Assembly: GCA_038277395.1 (NCBI GenBank)
Contig: CM076196.1
Span: 90,275,786 to 90,339,785 of the forward strand
Length of the DNA: 64,000 nucleotides
Direction: 5' to 3'
From: Dryocosmus kuriphilus
Lineage: Eukaryota; Arthropoda; Insecta; Hymenoptera; Cynipidae
Shown here: positions 11,233-23,229 of the stretch, piece by piece
Layout: each line of letters starts with the position of its first letter
Position numbering within the stretch: the first letter of the stretch is position 1
Notes under the pieces: generated by a model
Seen by the model: only the letters and a program-made list of their open reading frames with translations
The model's database searches: none
Told to the model about the DNA's origin: nothing
Program-made: the position numbers and the translations under genes

Positions 11233-12049
11233 ATTTTTTCCCTCACCTTCTTAATCACTATACTACCACCCCTGCCCGCCATTATTCTGGCCATCCTTCT
11301 CCTTTCCATACCTTATTACATATCCTCCACATCTCTTCTCTTACCCTTTCCCCACCATATCACAGTGCTTCTTTCTCGAAGACATCCCCTCCTGTTGCCT
11401 TGTTTTCTTTCAATCTTGCGGTTGCTCTATTTATCTCCCTCCTACTGATCACGTTTCTTTTGTACCCATCCTCTGCAACTATCTTCCTCCCTTCTCCACG
11501 CACCCTATTTCCCACACCTCCTAGCAATCCCTTAAAGTATTCTGTCAACTCTGTCATTTTTATTTCCTCGTTTATGCCCCTCTTCTTCCTCTTTCCCTAT
11601 TAATCACTTCCCTTTCTCTCCCTTCCTAACCGCTTTCTGCACCTCTCCCACGTACCTTTCTTTCTCCACTTGCTTCTTTTTGCTTAACATTTTCTCATGT
11701 TCTTTTTTCCTCTTGTTGTAGTCTTCTTTCTCTATTTCCCCTCTCCTCCATTTTCTAACATATTATTTAATCTTTACTTCGCTCTCTCTGCACTCCACAT
11801 CCCACCATCCTCTTTCGCATTTGTCTCCTTCGTTTCTCGGCCTCACCTCATCTCTTACCTTGAAAATCACGTATTTAAGATTTTCTATGATCTTATCTAT
11901 CCCTTCCTCTTCCATTCCTTCCAGATTCTCATTTTCCATTTTTTCTGTAAATACCCTTAACCTATTTTCCTCCATTTTCCCATTTTAAATTTTATCTTCT
12001 CAGTTTCCCCCGTGTTCCCTTTTCAGCGGTTTAGGTTTCTACCTCTCTA

Positions 12050-12830
12050 TGTCGCTATCACTGGGAAGTGCTCAGAACCTATCTCATCACCCACTTCCAT
12101 TCTCACCATTAACTTCCTGATTCTTTCTTCTGCTAGAATGTAATCAATTACTGTGTCTCCTTTACCTACAAACGTCACCCCCCCTCTTCACCCCCCCCCT
12201 CGTATTGCCATTACAGATGAACCACCCGATCTTTCCTATCAGTTCTAATAGCTTTCTATCCTCTCTGTCCATTTCCGCGTGCTTTGACTTTCACATATAA
12301 ACCTCTTTTTCTTCATCCCACATTTCTCTCTCTTGTTCCCCAGTCCACGCATTAAGATCCCATCCTATTAACACCAAATCCTCCTCCTTTTGTTCGGTCC
12401 ATCCCTTTATCGCATTCCACCCTTCTTCTTCCCCTCCTCTCCTATAAACACATAAAATGTTCACTTTTACTTTCCCAACTTTAGTCTTCTCACCATTATT
12501 CCCTCCTTTCCTGCCGTGTTCTCACGTTCTCCCTTTTTTACTACCAACTCCTTTCTTACTCCTGACACCAAGCCACCCATACCCCTTCCTTTTACATTTT
12601 GCTTTCTTGCTCCTTGCATCTCCCACACATAGCCTCTCGGCAACCATCTTTTTAGGACCTTTCAGTCCTCCTACTCCGTCCATGTTTCACTCATCATTAT
12701 CACTTCCCATTTTTGCACTTCCTCCCAGAATCCTGTATCCTTGTTCTTTAATCCTGCCACATTCCAAAACGCCACCTTCACTTCTCTCTTTTTGTCTATC
12801 CCTACTTTATTCCTTCCATCCAATTCTTTT
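12050..12830 (-). pseudogene. APE-like endonuclease domain of non-LTR ORF2
   Basis: The start of the fold reads VAFWNVAGLKNK followed by MMSETWTE (12671-12886), corresponding to the Asn and Glu metal-binding blocks of AP-endonuclease-like domains. A later frame reads VLIGWDLNAWTG (near 12330; clearer in the second contig copy at 28440-28793), the D-x-N block. SEHFPVIA near 12060-12080 is the catalytic histidine block (family pattern SDHxxV). This enzyme nicks the target DNA to prime reverse transcription. The blocks are in order but in different frames, so the domain is disabled. The first ORF2 methionine is probably near 12886. Confidence 0.8.
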
Positions 12831-13095
12831 TGCTTTGAATACCCACCCCCCCTCCGCCATTTCTGTGTCTTTACTATTTTCATCATTTCTCCTTCCCTTC
12901 GCTCCTTTTCTACCTTTCCACAGGTCTTCTACTTCCTCGTCCCATATACACTCATCTCCATTTTCCCATATTCTATCTTTCCAAACCTTACCCTTTCTCT
13001 TTTATTCCTCTCTGCCCATGCCCTGCGCTCTATCGTCTATTTTCTCTTCCTCTCCAACCACGTCATATCTTCTTCTATTCTCTCCCTTCTTCCTT

Positions 13096-14086
13096 TCAGC
13101 GACTTTTTTTCTCCATTAATTCATATTTTTCCTTCTCACTTCCCAGTTTTACTAACAGCAAACATTCCGTCCTATCCCTTATTCCTACTTTTTTTACCTC
13201 TTCCACCCTTATTTGTGCTTCGATGTCTTTCATCAGCTTCCTAACTTCCTCCTCTCCTGTTTCGCTTTCTGTTTTCATGCCTTTGATTCATATGTTTCTT
13301 TTTCTCTTTGCCCTTTTTTCTCCCACCATTCTCCTTTCCACTTGCGGCAATCTCCTGCCTAACCACTCATTATCCTCCTTCAGTTGCTCACTACCCCCTC
13401 CTTTTTCCCTCATATACTCATTCCTCACATCCATTTTCCTCACTGTCTCCTCTATTTGTACCATTTCCCTCTTCCTATCTCCCTTGTGCTCTCTCCGCCT
13501 TTCTTCAATACTTTCCAATTTACTCCATACCTTTTTTTTCAAGTTTCCAACGTTCATCCCAATCTTCCCACTCCCCTCTCGCCTTCCTAACGTCCTCCCT
13601 AATAACCTCTTCCCTTTCTCTGAATTCCTTCGAGCTTTTCATACGTCTGCTCTTTGAAACTATTAATTATGGCTTCTACTTTATGAAAAATATCTCCCTC
13701 CCCTCTCTCCCTTTCTGCTGTCCTTTTCTTCAATTTGGATTTTTTTGGCCCCTTTTCTCTTCTCCCTTACTTGCTCCTCTTCTCTTTTCCTTTTATCCAG
13801 CCCCGATATATCCCCCTCGCTTCCGGCAGAGCTCGCCCCTTGTTGCCATTTCTCTAATAAAGTCCTCGACCCCACCTTGCTCGCCCTGCCTCTCTCTCTC
13901 TACTCTCTCCACGTTCGTCTTCCTCCCCCTTCTTTTTCCTGTATCGCTGGGCTTTAGGAATTCATGTTCGCCACCGCTGACGTCCCTGCTTACATCTATC
14001 ACGCCTGTTGCATACACTCTATTCCGGCTTTCATTCGTTACGCGCGAGTCTGAGCTACTTTCGCCATTCCCCTGCTCTCTGTCCAC
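13096..14086 (-). pseudogene. Non-LTR element ORF1 remnant (coiled-coil protein)
   Basis: Overlapping minus-strand frames give a Lys/Glu/Arg-rich protein. The N-terminal part (13793-14086) starts at an ATG after the 5' UTR. A middle frame (13681-13875) continues the charge pattern, 13288-13557 has KLESIEERRREHKGDRKRE-like heptads, and 13096-13278 closes with a segment ending KEKYELMEKKSR. Such charged coiled-coil proteins are typical of LINE ORF1, which binds the RNA and forms the ribonucleoprotein. At least three frame changes separate the parts, so no intact ORF1 product is encoded. I saw no CCHC knuckles in these frames. Confidence 0.65.
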
Positions 14087-14545
14087 CGGACTTCATAATA
14101 ACGACATGCTGCTCTACCTTACCTTCCTAGTAATTATCCAACCCTATGCGCCTATCCCTCCTCTTCCCCTTGCCAGATAATTTCTTTCAACCCTATCCCT
14201 CTGCCTACAATTCACCCTCATGGCTCCGAATCTACACTCTCTCTGTGTCCATCCTTCTATCCCTTTTCTCCCGCCCCTTGAGCTTTCCTCTCTTTTGCTC
14301 AACTCCGCGCTGAGAGGCAACTTATAACCTAACCTCAAACTCACCACTCATTCACTTTACGCTTTTTAACACACTTTCACACTTTTTTTTGTACTCCCTT
14401 CACTCACGTTAAACTTTCAACCCTTGCTTTATCACTCAACACACTTTTAACTTACTTACTTCACTCTCTCCTTCTGCTTATCCAAAAACGATCGAACTTC
14501 AAAAACTCCGTACCGACACTATTGGCACTGGAAACGAAAGTTCTT

Positions 14546-15064
14546 CTTGTGATTTTCCAAATTTTCACAATGCAGGATTTCGATTCTTAAAAGTAAAATG
14601 ATGAGCCTTATAAATAAATTTTGTAGCTCTTCCCAAGGTGAAAAATTCTGCTTGTTCATATTTTCTCATATCTTGCATAGTTTTGCTGAAAAGTGGTTTT
14701 CTTTATATTTCATAACATATTTCACGAATAACTCAAAAACTACAAGTCTGTTCAAAAAAACGATTGAAAGCAAATTTGCAGGTATTTTTGAAGTGAACAA
14801 CTTTGTTCCTTATCATTTTTGCGTATCTTGCATTGTTTGGCGAGAAACTTGAATTTTTGATTTTTAATAACGTTTTCTCGATCAAAACAAAAACCGTGAA
14901 TTTTATCAAAAAATGGTTAATACAAGATTTGTAGATTTTTTTTAGGTTTACGATTTTGCTTTCTACTATTTTTTTTGTATCTCGCATATTTTAGCTGGAA
15001 AATGGAATTTTTAATTTTATGAAAACCGTTTTTGATAGATAAAACCATAACCACTGGTTACGCA
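14546..15064 (-). repeat. TIR-element copy, reverse orientation, part 2 of 2
   Basis: Continues the reverse-oriented copy after the non-LTR insertion. It starts with the second CTTGTGATT and runs back through the ~150-bp units to the conserved 'AAAACCATAACCACTGGTTA' region. It stops there, lacking the 5' GTC tract and terminal repeat, so this copy is truncated on its original 5' side. Confidence 0.75.
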
Positions 15065-16626
15065 AGGTTTCTTTATAGTAAATGCATGTAACTTTAACAT
15101 GGTCGTAAGATTTGCCTGACCCCCGGCCCCTGAAATACCCTACGTAATTAATGGACGTTCCCTTAGTATCTCGTTTAACTTTTCTGGTTTAAACTCCGTC
15201 TAAGAAAAAAGAACATTATTCTAAACTTGTTCCTGAAATAATCTAAACTAAAGGACTATTGTATAATTAATTAGTTAAATTAAACAATTATACGTAGATA
15301 TACTTTCAAAGATTAAATTTCAGTAATTTCTCATCTTTATTTTTCTTCATTTATTAGGCTTACATTTTGATATATGCTACAGTAAAAGTCCGATGGTTTC
15401 CATTCGCCTTCAAACCTACTTTCACACTCCCCAATGCGTCCCCCATTATGGTTCATATTATAAACCGCCGACAGTATTGCGCATCTGTACTGTAAACCTA
15501 AATTTTTCATATTTAACTTCCCGCACGTATGATAAGAGGTTGCATGCAAGAAATTGCGAAAAAAAGGTTTTAAAAGAAAATGGATCAATTTGAATGCTAC
15601 AGAAAAGTTAAAAATATTAGACCGACCAGCAGCAGGAGAACTATCGAAAAATCTTTTAAACAGGTTCAATATTACTAAACGAACAATTCAAAATTGGATA
15701 CAAGTCGGGAATTACTAGAAAAACTCAAGAACGTAGAAGAGAAATTACAAATTCAGCTAACGCCTTGAAATTATCATGTGCGGAAATGGGAATTGAAGAG
15801 CAAATCAACAAAAAGTAAAATTTCAGACGAATTTTCAACCTGTTAATGAAATTTTAACTCATTTAATTTAAAACTATTTTGATTGGAATTTCCTAATTCG
15901 TCAACATCTAATTTATCACAATATACCTTTATTTCATTTTTTACCGATATTTATACTGTTATTCACAGCATAAGAGAAATAGATTTATTCATTTCAAAAT
16001 CATTCCCTGACATAATATTACAAATACACATAATCGCCAATATAACCATATAAACAAGATCGAAATGTTTGAAATTGAGTTTCTGCAATTTTTTACTTGC
16101 TCATGCGCAATGTAGTGCTATTATGTCAGAGGCGAGGGCATTCAATAACTTTCGAAATTTTCCTCTATAGCTGCAAAGTTTGTTTGTATGAAAATTAGCT
16201 AGTGATTTCAAGAAAGATATTTTGAAAACTATTGAAGAAATTGGAAAGAAATCAGTTTCATCTATCTAGAAAGAAATGATTATCTACATCATTTTGATCT
16301 TCTTTGCTTTTACAGTCTTCTTTGATTCTATTCGTAAGTAGAATAATATCATTATTGGTAATAAAATTCCTTTCTTTAATTATAATTTTTACTCCTTCAG
16401 GATATTCTTGATATCATATAAGCATCATTTGAGCCGCAATATCAAAAATTAAAATTAAGGGAGTTCCTGATATTTTAATTTTTAAAACAAATTTCCACTG
16501 TCCATTTATCAACGCCAATAAGTAGAATTTGTGTGGAATTAATTTTTCTTCTGTATAGAAATCATTAAAAAATTTTTGAGTTCCATTTATCTCATTTTCT
16601 TTCGTTCAATTTCATTTAATTTTTTT
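15065..16626. other. AT-rich intergenic DNA, one short HTH-like frame
   Basis: No full gene was recognised. The only coding-like signal is a short plus-strand frame at 15590-15718 (separate entry). Overlapping frames at 15337-15669 (minus) and 15393-15593 (plus) are simply open stretches with no motif. The region is present again at 31227-32789. Confidence 0.4.
15590..15718 (+). pseudogene. Possible psq/HTH-type DNA-binding fragment
   Basis: A 42-codon plus-strand frame, without its own ATG, ends at TAG. It reads EKLKILDRPAAGELSKNLL then NRFNITKRTIQNWIQ. The pattern (leading helix with EKLxIL, then S-x3-L-x3-F-x-I-x-x-x-T-I-x-x-W) resembles the N-terminal helix-turn-helix of pogo/Tigger-CENP-B-like transposases. 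No DDE domain follows. The frame is also intact in the second contig copy (31751-31879). This is pattern recognition only and the fragment could be fortuitous. Confidence 0.35.
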
Positions 16627-17888
16627 ACATTCTCATCAGAGAAGGTATTAGATTTATGTAAAATTTGACTTTCGCGGATTTCATAAAATCTCTACGTTTT
16701 GAGACCCCCTGAGTCAGAAAAAACGGTCTTTACGACCGTGTCTGTCTGTCTGTTGTCGTCGTCGTTGTCGTCGTCGTTGTCGTTGTCGTCCTCGTCTGTG
16801 ACCGCGATAACTTTCGAAGGACTAATTGGATTGGAGTGCGCTTTGGTACGCTTCTTTAAGGGGTAAAAAGAAAGGACGAGTTCGTTAACCAGCGGTTTTT
16901 GACCAACGGTTATGTTTTTATCCATCAAAAGCGGTTTTCACAAAATCAAAACATCCATTTTTCGGCTAAACTATGAGAGATACAAAAAAAATGCCAGAAA
17001 GTAAAATTATTCATCTCAAAAAAAAAAATCTACAAATCTTGGCTTAACCACTTTTTGATAAAATGAACGGTTTTTGTTTTAATCAAGAAAACGCTATTAA
17101 AATTAAAAAACTCTGGTTTCCTGCCAAAATATTCAAGATACAAAAAATTGGTAAAGAACAAAGTTGTTCAATTAAAAAATATCTACCAATTTTGCTTCAA
17201 CCATTTTTTCATAAAATGCACCGTTTTTGTTTTAATCGATAAAACGTTATTAAAAACAAAAATTTTCAAATTTCCCGCCAAATTATGCAAGATAGGGAAA
17301 AATGATAATACACAAGGTTGGTGGCCTTAAAAAGATCTACAAATTTGCTCTCTATAATTTTTTCGAGCAGGCGCGTAGTTTTTGAGTTATTCGTGAAATG
17401 TGTTATGAAATATAAAGAAAACCACTTTTCAGGAAAACTGTGCAAGATATGAGAAAATATTCACAAGCAGAATTGTTCACCTTGAAAAGAGCTTCAAAAT
17501 TTATTTATAAGACTCATCGTTTTACTTTTAAGAATCGAAATCCTGTATTGTGAAAATTTGGAAAATCACAAAAAAACTTTACCAATCTACAATGTGTTTT
17601 AAGAAAATGTAATTATCGAGCACGAAGCGCGAGTGTCATGATGAGAATGTATTCCTTAAGGGCGATAGAGCCTTAAGTAAAATAGTTCCTTTTGGAATTT
17701 TTAATGTAAAGGTTTATAGGATCCATAAATACCGAGCGCGTAGCGCGAGGTGAATAATTCATTGAGCGCGAAGCACGAGTGCCGTAAATAACGTATCGAG
17801 CGCAAAGCGCGAGTGCCAATAGACGCGCGCCCTAGGCGCGCTCATACTTCGCGCGAAGCGCGGCGCGAGAAGCGTGCGATGAGAATGT
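16627..17888 (+). repeat. CATTCTCATC-TIR element, copy 3
   Basis: Begins ACATTCTCATC and ends GATGAGAATGT, with the same internal order as copy 1: GTC-rich tract (about 16755-16795), ~150-bp units, then four GAGCGCGAAGCGCGAG-type palindromes (17617, 17734, 17764, 17798). Followed by the GGCTGCGAAGCGGGCAGATTTT tail shared with copy 1, which may belong to the element. The second contig copy is at 32790-34052. Confidence 0.75.
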
Positions 17889-18135
17889 GGCTGCGAAGCG
17901 GGCAGATTTTTTTAGTTAATTTAATGTAATTTTAGGTAATTTTATTAAATTGAATGTTTTCAAATTCTATTGAATTTCACGGACATTTTTGTATTCCATA
18001 TGCAAATCCTTTGAATTACACTCAATTCTATGGTACATTATCTCTACTGAATTACATTGAATTCATGTACCTAATTTACATTGAGAGTAGAGTCCCATTT
18101 TTTATAATAAATTGTGTTAATAAATTGTGTTTGCT

Positions 18136-18585
18136 TTGGTGTCTGTCTGTCGTCGTTGTTGTCGCCGTCGTTGCCGTTTTATCGGAGTCTGTGACCGCGA
18201 TTACTTTTAAAGAATCATCAATTGGATTGCGCTTTGGCACACTTCTTCAAGGTTCAAAAGGAAAGGACGAGTTCGTTAACCAGCGCTTTTTCACTAACGG
18301 TTCTGGTTTTATCCATAATAAATTCTTCTTAAAAATAAAAAATTCAAAATTCACGCCAAAATATGCAAAATCACAAAAAAATGATGATGAAGAAAATTAT
18401 CCACCTTAAAAAGATCTACAAATTTGCTTTCTATCATTTTTTTGTAAAGAGGCATATTTTTTAAGTTATTCGTGAAATATTTTATTAAATACAAATAAAT
18501 TCACTTTTCATCAAAACTATGTGAGATACGAGAAAATACTGACAAGCGGAATTGTTCACCTTAAAAGGATCTACTCAGGCGCATT
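18136..18585 (+). repeat. TIR-element copy 4, partial
   Basis: Starts inside the GTC-rich tract and keeps only two of the ~150-bp units, then ends near GCATTCTCATCACG. The preceding 17889-18135 holds AATTACATTGAATT-type simple repeats and no gene. Confidence 0.6.
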
Positions 18586-18689
18586 CTCATCACGTATATC
18601 TCGTGCTTACTAGTCGATTAAAGTATATAAAAAACGAGAATTTCTTAGTCTTTTACATATTCTGGCTGAAAAATGCAATTTTTACCTTC

Positions 18690-18725
18690 TCAACACAAAA
18701 GGTATTAGATTTATGTAAAATTTGA

Positions 18726-18763
<38 letters not shown>

Positions 18764-18845
18764 AGTTTTCTTCAAATCTCCACGTTTTGAGACCCCCTGA
18801 GTGAGAAAAAACGGTTTTTTACGATGTCTGTCTGTATGTTATAAC
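18690..18845 (+). repeat. TIR-element copy 5, truncated, with a 37-C tract
   Basis: Shows the 5' block (GGTATTAGATTTATGTAAAA ... GAGACCCCCTGAGTGAGAAA) but the segment that reads CTTTCGCGGATTTCAT in other copies is replaced by 37 consecutive C (18727-18763). It stops soon after the 'ACGGTTTTT' block. Confidence 0.65.
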
Positions 18846-19795
18846 AATTTCGTAAATCGCTTTGAAGGAACTTATTTCGAAAATAAGACCAACCTCTACA
18901 AATTTAGACTCTGTTATACATTAACTGCTTTCAATTTCAGAAACCTTTAGACTAAATTTTCGCTCAACAATGTTATATGTATAATTTGTTAATAAAGAAA
19001 AAATTATTTCCAATTTCGTGACTTTTCATCAAGAGACCCGGTCGGGTCGAAGAGGCTAAGGAAAAAAAAAACCTGACAGCTGACCGTGTCTCTATACCCC
19101 AACTCGAGCGTTTTTCGGTACTGAAATTTTTTATTTTCTTCATAACTTTTATAATTAACAGAATTGGCCCAGTTTTTCGGTACGATAGTGTTAGCTCGAT
19201 TTTTCCGCTCCGATTGATCACAAATAACCATCCCAATACTCATTTAAACAATTAAATATCAAATTTCTCATTTAATTTTTTCGAGAGAATTCAGTTAAAA
19301 GTGTTAAGAATTCTGTGCGACTCAGACTCGCACGATCGCCTTTGCTGGGCGTTTGACGCGAATGACGAAAAGGCGTTAATATAGGTTCTTACTTCCTATG
19401 ACTATATGAACGATTGTATTTTTCCTGTGAAAAATGTTTCTCAAACTTGTCCGACAATTATTACTGGCTCTGCGAATTAAAAATATTCAATGTTTAATTC
19501 GCGGCTGAGAATCTATACCCCGCAATAGTTAAGCCTTCCTTATTTGCCCATAAAGATCGTGACGATATCAATTTGAACGATCACACATACGCAAGTAAAG
19601 TGCGAATGTGTAGAGCATTGGCACCATCGAATTAAAATAAATATTACTGAATCGGACATTACTGATGCCCGACAAAATTTTCTTCTGAGCGCTTATGAAT
19701 TGTCTGCGATGTTAATCAATAAGCTATAAGTTTTTTGACGTTACATCTTTGCGATATCTGTTGTTTTAATAACAAGAAACCTTCCCAAACGTATC
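18846..19795. other. No recognisable gene
   Basis: AT-rich DNA without motif-bearing frames. The minus-strand frames at 18973-19243 have no recognisable domain. Present again at about 34976-35950. Confidence 0.4.
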
Positions 19796-20132
19796 GCGTG
19801 AACGCAATGGTTACGCTACAGCGTAACCATAAAGTAATCTTAAAGTAATCTCGCAATATAATTGGTACAAACAACAAATGAAATATTTTAAGTTGTTTTA
19901 GTCATAATTCTATGTCAGATTTAACGTTAGAAAACGATGATGTAAATGCAAAAATTTGGTTTTTCATCAGTAGAAGTTAAAACACATTTTTAAGCATACG
20001 CCTGGGATACGGAAGTCTGACATGCAATATTGTATGCCAGGCTGCCGAAACCCAGAAACCCAGCGCATGCTTCAAAAACGTGTTTTTTAACTTCTACCGC
20101 TGAAAAATCAAATTTTTGCATTTACATCGTCA
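19796..20132. repeat. Foldback element, right arm missing
   Basis: Left arm, centre and a short part of the right arm of the hairpin that is complete in the other contig at 35951-36430. In this copy the right arm breaks off after CATCGTCACGCT (about 20132), about 240 bp shorter than the other. Confidence 0.65.
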
Positions 20133-20310
20133 CGCTTCGCAAAAGTATTTGAAAAAGAAAAAATGTCGTCTATTTATGAACTAGCTCATTAGATCATAAG
20201 ATTTCTAGACATATAAGACTAGACATTTAGCCAGAATATTCGAATTTTAAAAATCGCAATTCACAGCGCTTTCGGTGTTGCTTCAAATTTCGATACCTCA
20301 AATTTGATGT

Positions 20311-20617
20311 ATTACAGTTAAATTTTTTTGTCGATCAATAGTTTTAATGACAATCAGTCCTTATTGAATGATTAATTTTGTTTCGATTGGCAAATTTCGC
20401 AAACAAGTCAAATAAGTTGATTTGAAAATAAAAAATTTATTTTGTGGCCAAAATTGCACGTCTGCACTCGATTAATTACGAAATTATGATTTCTATTAAT
20501 TAAAATTATAAATCTTATGAGACATTTTGTCAGAATATCAGAATTTGAGAAATCGTAATTCAAAGCGCCTTCAGTGTCTCTCCGAATTTCGACATCTCAA
20601 ATTTTATGTATTATTAC
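20311..20617. repeat. ~302-bp tandem unit next to the BEL insertion
   Basis: ATTAC at 20311 and at 20613 start successive units. The 302 bp between them resemble both the preceding stretch (about 20140-20310) and the sequence on the far side of the BEL element (42848-43150). The last five bases, ATTAC at 20613-20617, are the left target-site duplication. Confidence 0.7.
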
Positions 20618-21276
20618 TGTTGCGCTGCGGATCGTAACACAGGGCAAGCTTACGTTTGCTTGTCGTTAGCGATTACTTCTTGGAACGTTTAAGAACAAGG
20701 ATTTCTTAAATAAAATGTTGAATCGATTAAAGCTAAAATAATGTTTATTAAGAGGTAAATTCTGGTAGACTGATAGAATACAGTTAGTGTTTCGCGAGCG
20801 ATTATTTAGTAGTTAGCCGATCAGAAGAGAGGGTTGTTCGTTAGGGTAGCTCTCGTTGTCGAATGACGATTTCAAGCGCAGAATCAATATTCAAGGTGGG
20901 AACGAGAAATGACAAATTGAAGTGGGGGTGATAGTGAAGCAGTTGATGACTTAGGTTTACAAATATAAACGCTCTGAAGTTCTGAGGATGAAACAGGCTG
21001 CAGGGTTGAGGATTAAGGGCCTAGCCGGGATATTAGAGAAAGTTACAGAGAGGTGACGAGCTGAACAATACCCTCAATAAAATTAGACATCTGTTTCTCG
21101 AAGTCGTAAACGCCTTGAAATAAGAAACTGCTAAAATCGACAAATATCAGCCTGACCGTTTTCAAATTATGAGATAATAAATCGCGCTTGCTGATGGAAA
21201 AGGATAATCCTCAAAAATACAACTTTCAAGCAAAATAGTGAACGGCAAATCTATACATTATCGTTAAGCCGCAACA
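20618..21276 (-). repeat. BEL 3' LTR (contig 1)
   Basis: 659 bp bounded by TGTTGCG and CGCAACA, a perfect 7-bp inverted terminal repeat. Preceded by ATTAC (20613-20617). A purine tract (minus strand AAAGGGGGCTGCA, 21277-21290) lies directly inside, the expected position for plus-strand priming. Confidence 0.9.
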
Positions 21277-21928
21277 TGCAGCCCCCTTTGAACGGTCACT
21301 TTCAAAATGCTCAGATCTTATTGTTTCTCAATAAAAAAATAGCGAAGGCTTAAAAGTGATTCGATTTTAAAGAATGATACGATTTACGCTTAAGGTACAA
21401 TTTACATAGACATTACATATATATTATGAGCTAGAGATGTAGCAAAGTATGAGAATAAATTATTTTTAGGCACTATGAAAAAATGGTTTACATGAGTACA
21501 AAATCAATATAATAAATATTACTCCCTGTGGTGACCACCTGTTATAATTATTAATTTTACATTAATTATATTTCATATTTCAATATAATGATCAAATATC
21601 AAATTAAATTAAATTCAAATATTATCTTCTCCAAAATAGTTTCGAGAATATTCTAGTCGGAGATTCGTCGATGGTTTAGCTAGCAATTCAGGTACAATAC
21701 TTTGTCATGTACTTTCTAGAAATTCGTGCTTGGGTTTTTCCCATTGTCTGTTGCATTTCCCTTTCCCTTTTTCCTTCAATAACCTCGTCTCTAGGACCCT
21801 AGCTTATATTCAGGTCAGTCAAGCCAGTCTCCGTTCGGTCGTCTGTTTGTACACTATTAGATGCTGAAATAAATTATCTTATATTTACAATTAAACTCTG
21901 TAAAGTTATTTCACTTGCAAGCGAGCAC

Positions 21929-22200
21929 CTATACTCCCTTTAAATGCCAGACTTCACTTGTTGATTCGATTGGCAGTGCAGATACCTTCTTCACGCTGCG
22001 TTTGTACTCACCTCGAGCAGTTTTCACCGTAACCACTCGGACCACATCATCATTACCAGGGTGAAGTGCAATGATACGACCAAGAATCCATTGCATTGAA
22101 GGAACATTGTCTTCATGCAGGGTAACGAGATCGCCAATCTTCACGTTGGTAGTTTCGTCCCTGTGCCATTTCTTCTTGACGTTTAACGAGTGCAGGTACT
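21929..22200 (-). pseudogene. BEL pol C-terminal domain (DUF5641-like), contig 1
   Basis: The frame reads KIGDLVTLHEDNVPSMQWIL followed by GRIIALHPGNDDVVRVVTVKT, the small beta-rich domain that closes BEL/Pao pol proteins after the integrase (Pfam DUF5641 type). It ends at TAG (21929) after VWHLKGV. The frame between this and the integrase ORF is broken. An identical copy lies at 38325-38540. Confidence 0.85.
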
Positions 22201-22348
22201 CCTTGTACCAACGTCTCTAAAAATGTTGGCGCATCTGTTTATACATGCTGCCAAGACGATAAACGTCCTGAAGGAATATGTTCCAAGTTTTGTTCTGGCA
22301 TGCTTGCAAATGAGTCACCAATGAGGAAGTGACCAGGAGTGAGAGCGG

Positions 22349-23098
22349 CTACATCATTGGGATCGGAAAGGATGGGAGTTCTTGGAAGTGAATTAGAATT
22401 GCTTCTACCTCAATTGCAAAAGTCAATAATTCATCGTATTGCAATAATTTTCCGCCAATCACGCGAAGCATGTGGTGCTTAAACGATTTTACTGCAGCCT
22501 CCCAGAGCCCACCAAAGTGGGGAGATCTGGGAGGGATAAAATGCCACGCGATATTTTTCTCGGCAAGAGTTCTTTTCACAGATTCATTGTGAGTTTGTGA
22601 TTGCAATAAATTTTGAATGTCTTCGATTTCGTTTTTTGGCACCCAAAAAATTTGTGCCATTATCCGAATATAGATCAGAGCTCTTACCCCTTCTATTAAA
22701 AATCGAGAGAGAGCCGCTAAAAAGGCTTCGGTTGTCAGGTCAGCCACAAGCTCGATGTGAATTGCTTTGGTTGCGAGACATACAAAGATAGCTGTATAAA
22801 TTTTAACCTTTGTTCGGTTGCGATGTCGTTTCTTCTTTATATAAAAAGGACTACAATAGTCAATTCCCGAAGCTAGGAAAGCGCGATTAAGAGAGATGCG
22901 ACTTTTTGGGAGATTTCCTATCGGGTACTGCGGTGTCGCAGGTTTAGCACGTGTACAGATAACGCATTTGTGAATCACGTTTTTTACTATCTTTCGTCCG
23001 TTTATAATCCAGAAATCTCTGTGGAGAGAATTAATCGTAGCTTGTATGCTTCCATGCATCATTTTTATGTCTTCTTCGCGAATTACAATTTTTGTCAA
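22349..23098 (-). pseudogene. BEL integrase, contig 1
   Basis: 249 codons. The N-terminal zinc-binding part has H-x-G...H-R-D-F-W then CVICTRAKP (HHCC). The catalytic core has GIDYCSPFY with the first Asp, and GGLWEAAVKSFKHH with the Glu. The block with the second Asp (family pattern S-D-N-G-T-x-F) lies in a neighbouring frame near 22655-22690, so this frame runs through that part as nonsense residues. The extreme C-terminal residues of the frame are also out of register. Integrases of this type insert the cDNA; this copy is inactive because of at least two frame changes. Confidence 0.9.
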
Positions 23099-23229
23099 AT
23101 GATTATCTTGTGGCAGCGAAGCTGGATGTTTTTGTGAGTAGGGAAGGTCAGCTTTGTTTTATCTACCGCCTACACGCAAAACGCCTTCTGAATCAATAAA
23201 TGGGGCCAAAGGAGCTAGTTTGCCTTCTA

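Larger units (their letters stand above)
9338..14545 (-). mobile_element. Non-LTR retrotransposon, near full length, degraded
   Basis: A 5.2-kb minus-strand element flanked by 9-bp CTTGTGATT target duplications. Its 3' end carries AATAAA-containing sequence and a (GATT)n-type tail (plus strand TCAATCAATCAATC at 9339-9357). Minus-strand order: 5' UTR (14090-14545), ORF1 with Lys/Glu-rich coiled-coil segments (13096-14086), APE-like endonuclease (about 12050-12830), reverse transcriptase (about 10277-11232) and a C-terminal zinc knuckle (9602-9805). Frames are broken in many places although key motifs survive. Endonuclease plus RT without RNase H places it among APE-type LINEs; exact clade not determined. 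Confidence 0.9.

Noticed and set aside
11215..14180. Many long plus-strand frames rich in Ser, Phe, Leu and Pro (also 1845-2594 and 27359-30333)
   Set aside because: They are antisense to the purine-rich ORF1/ORF2 of the non-LTR element; composition alone keeps them open and no domain is visible.
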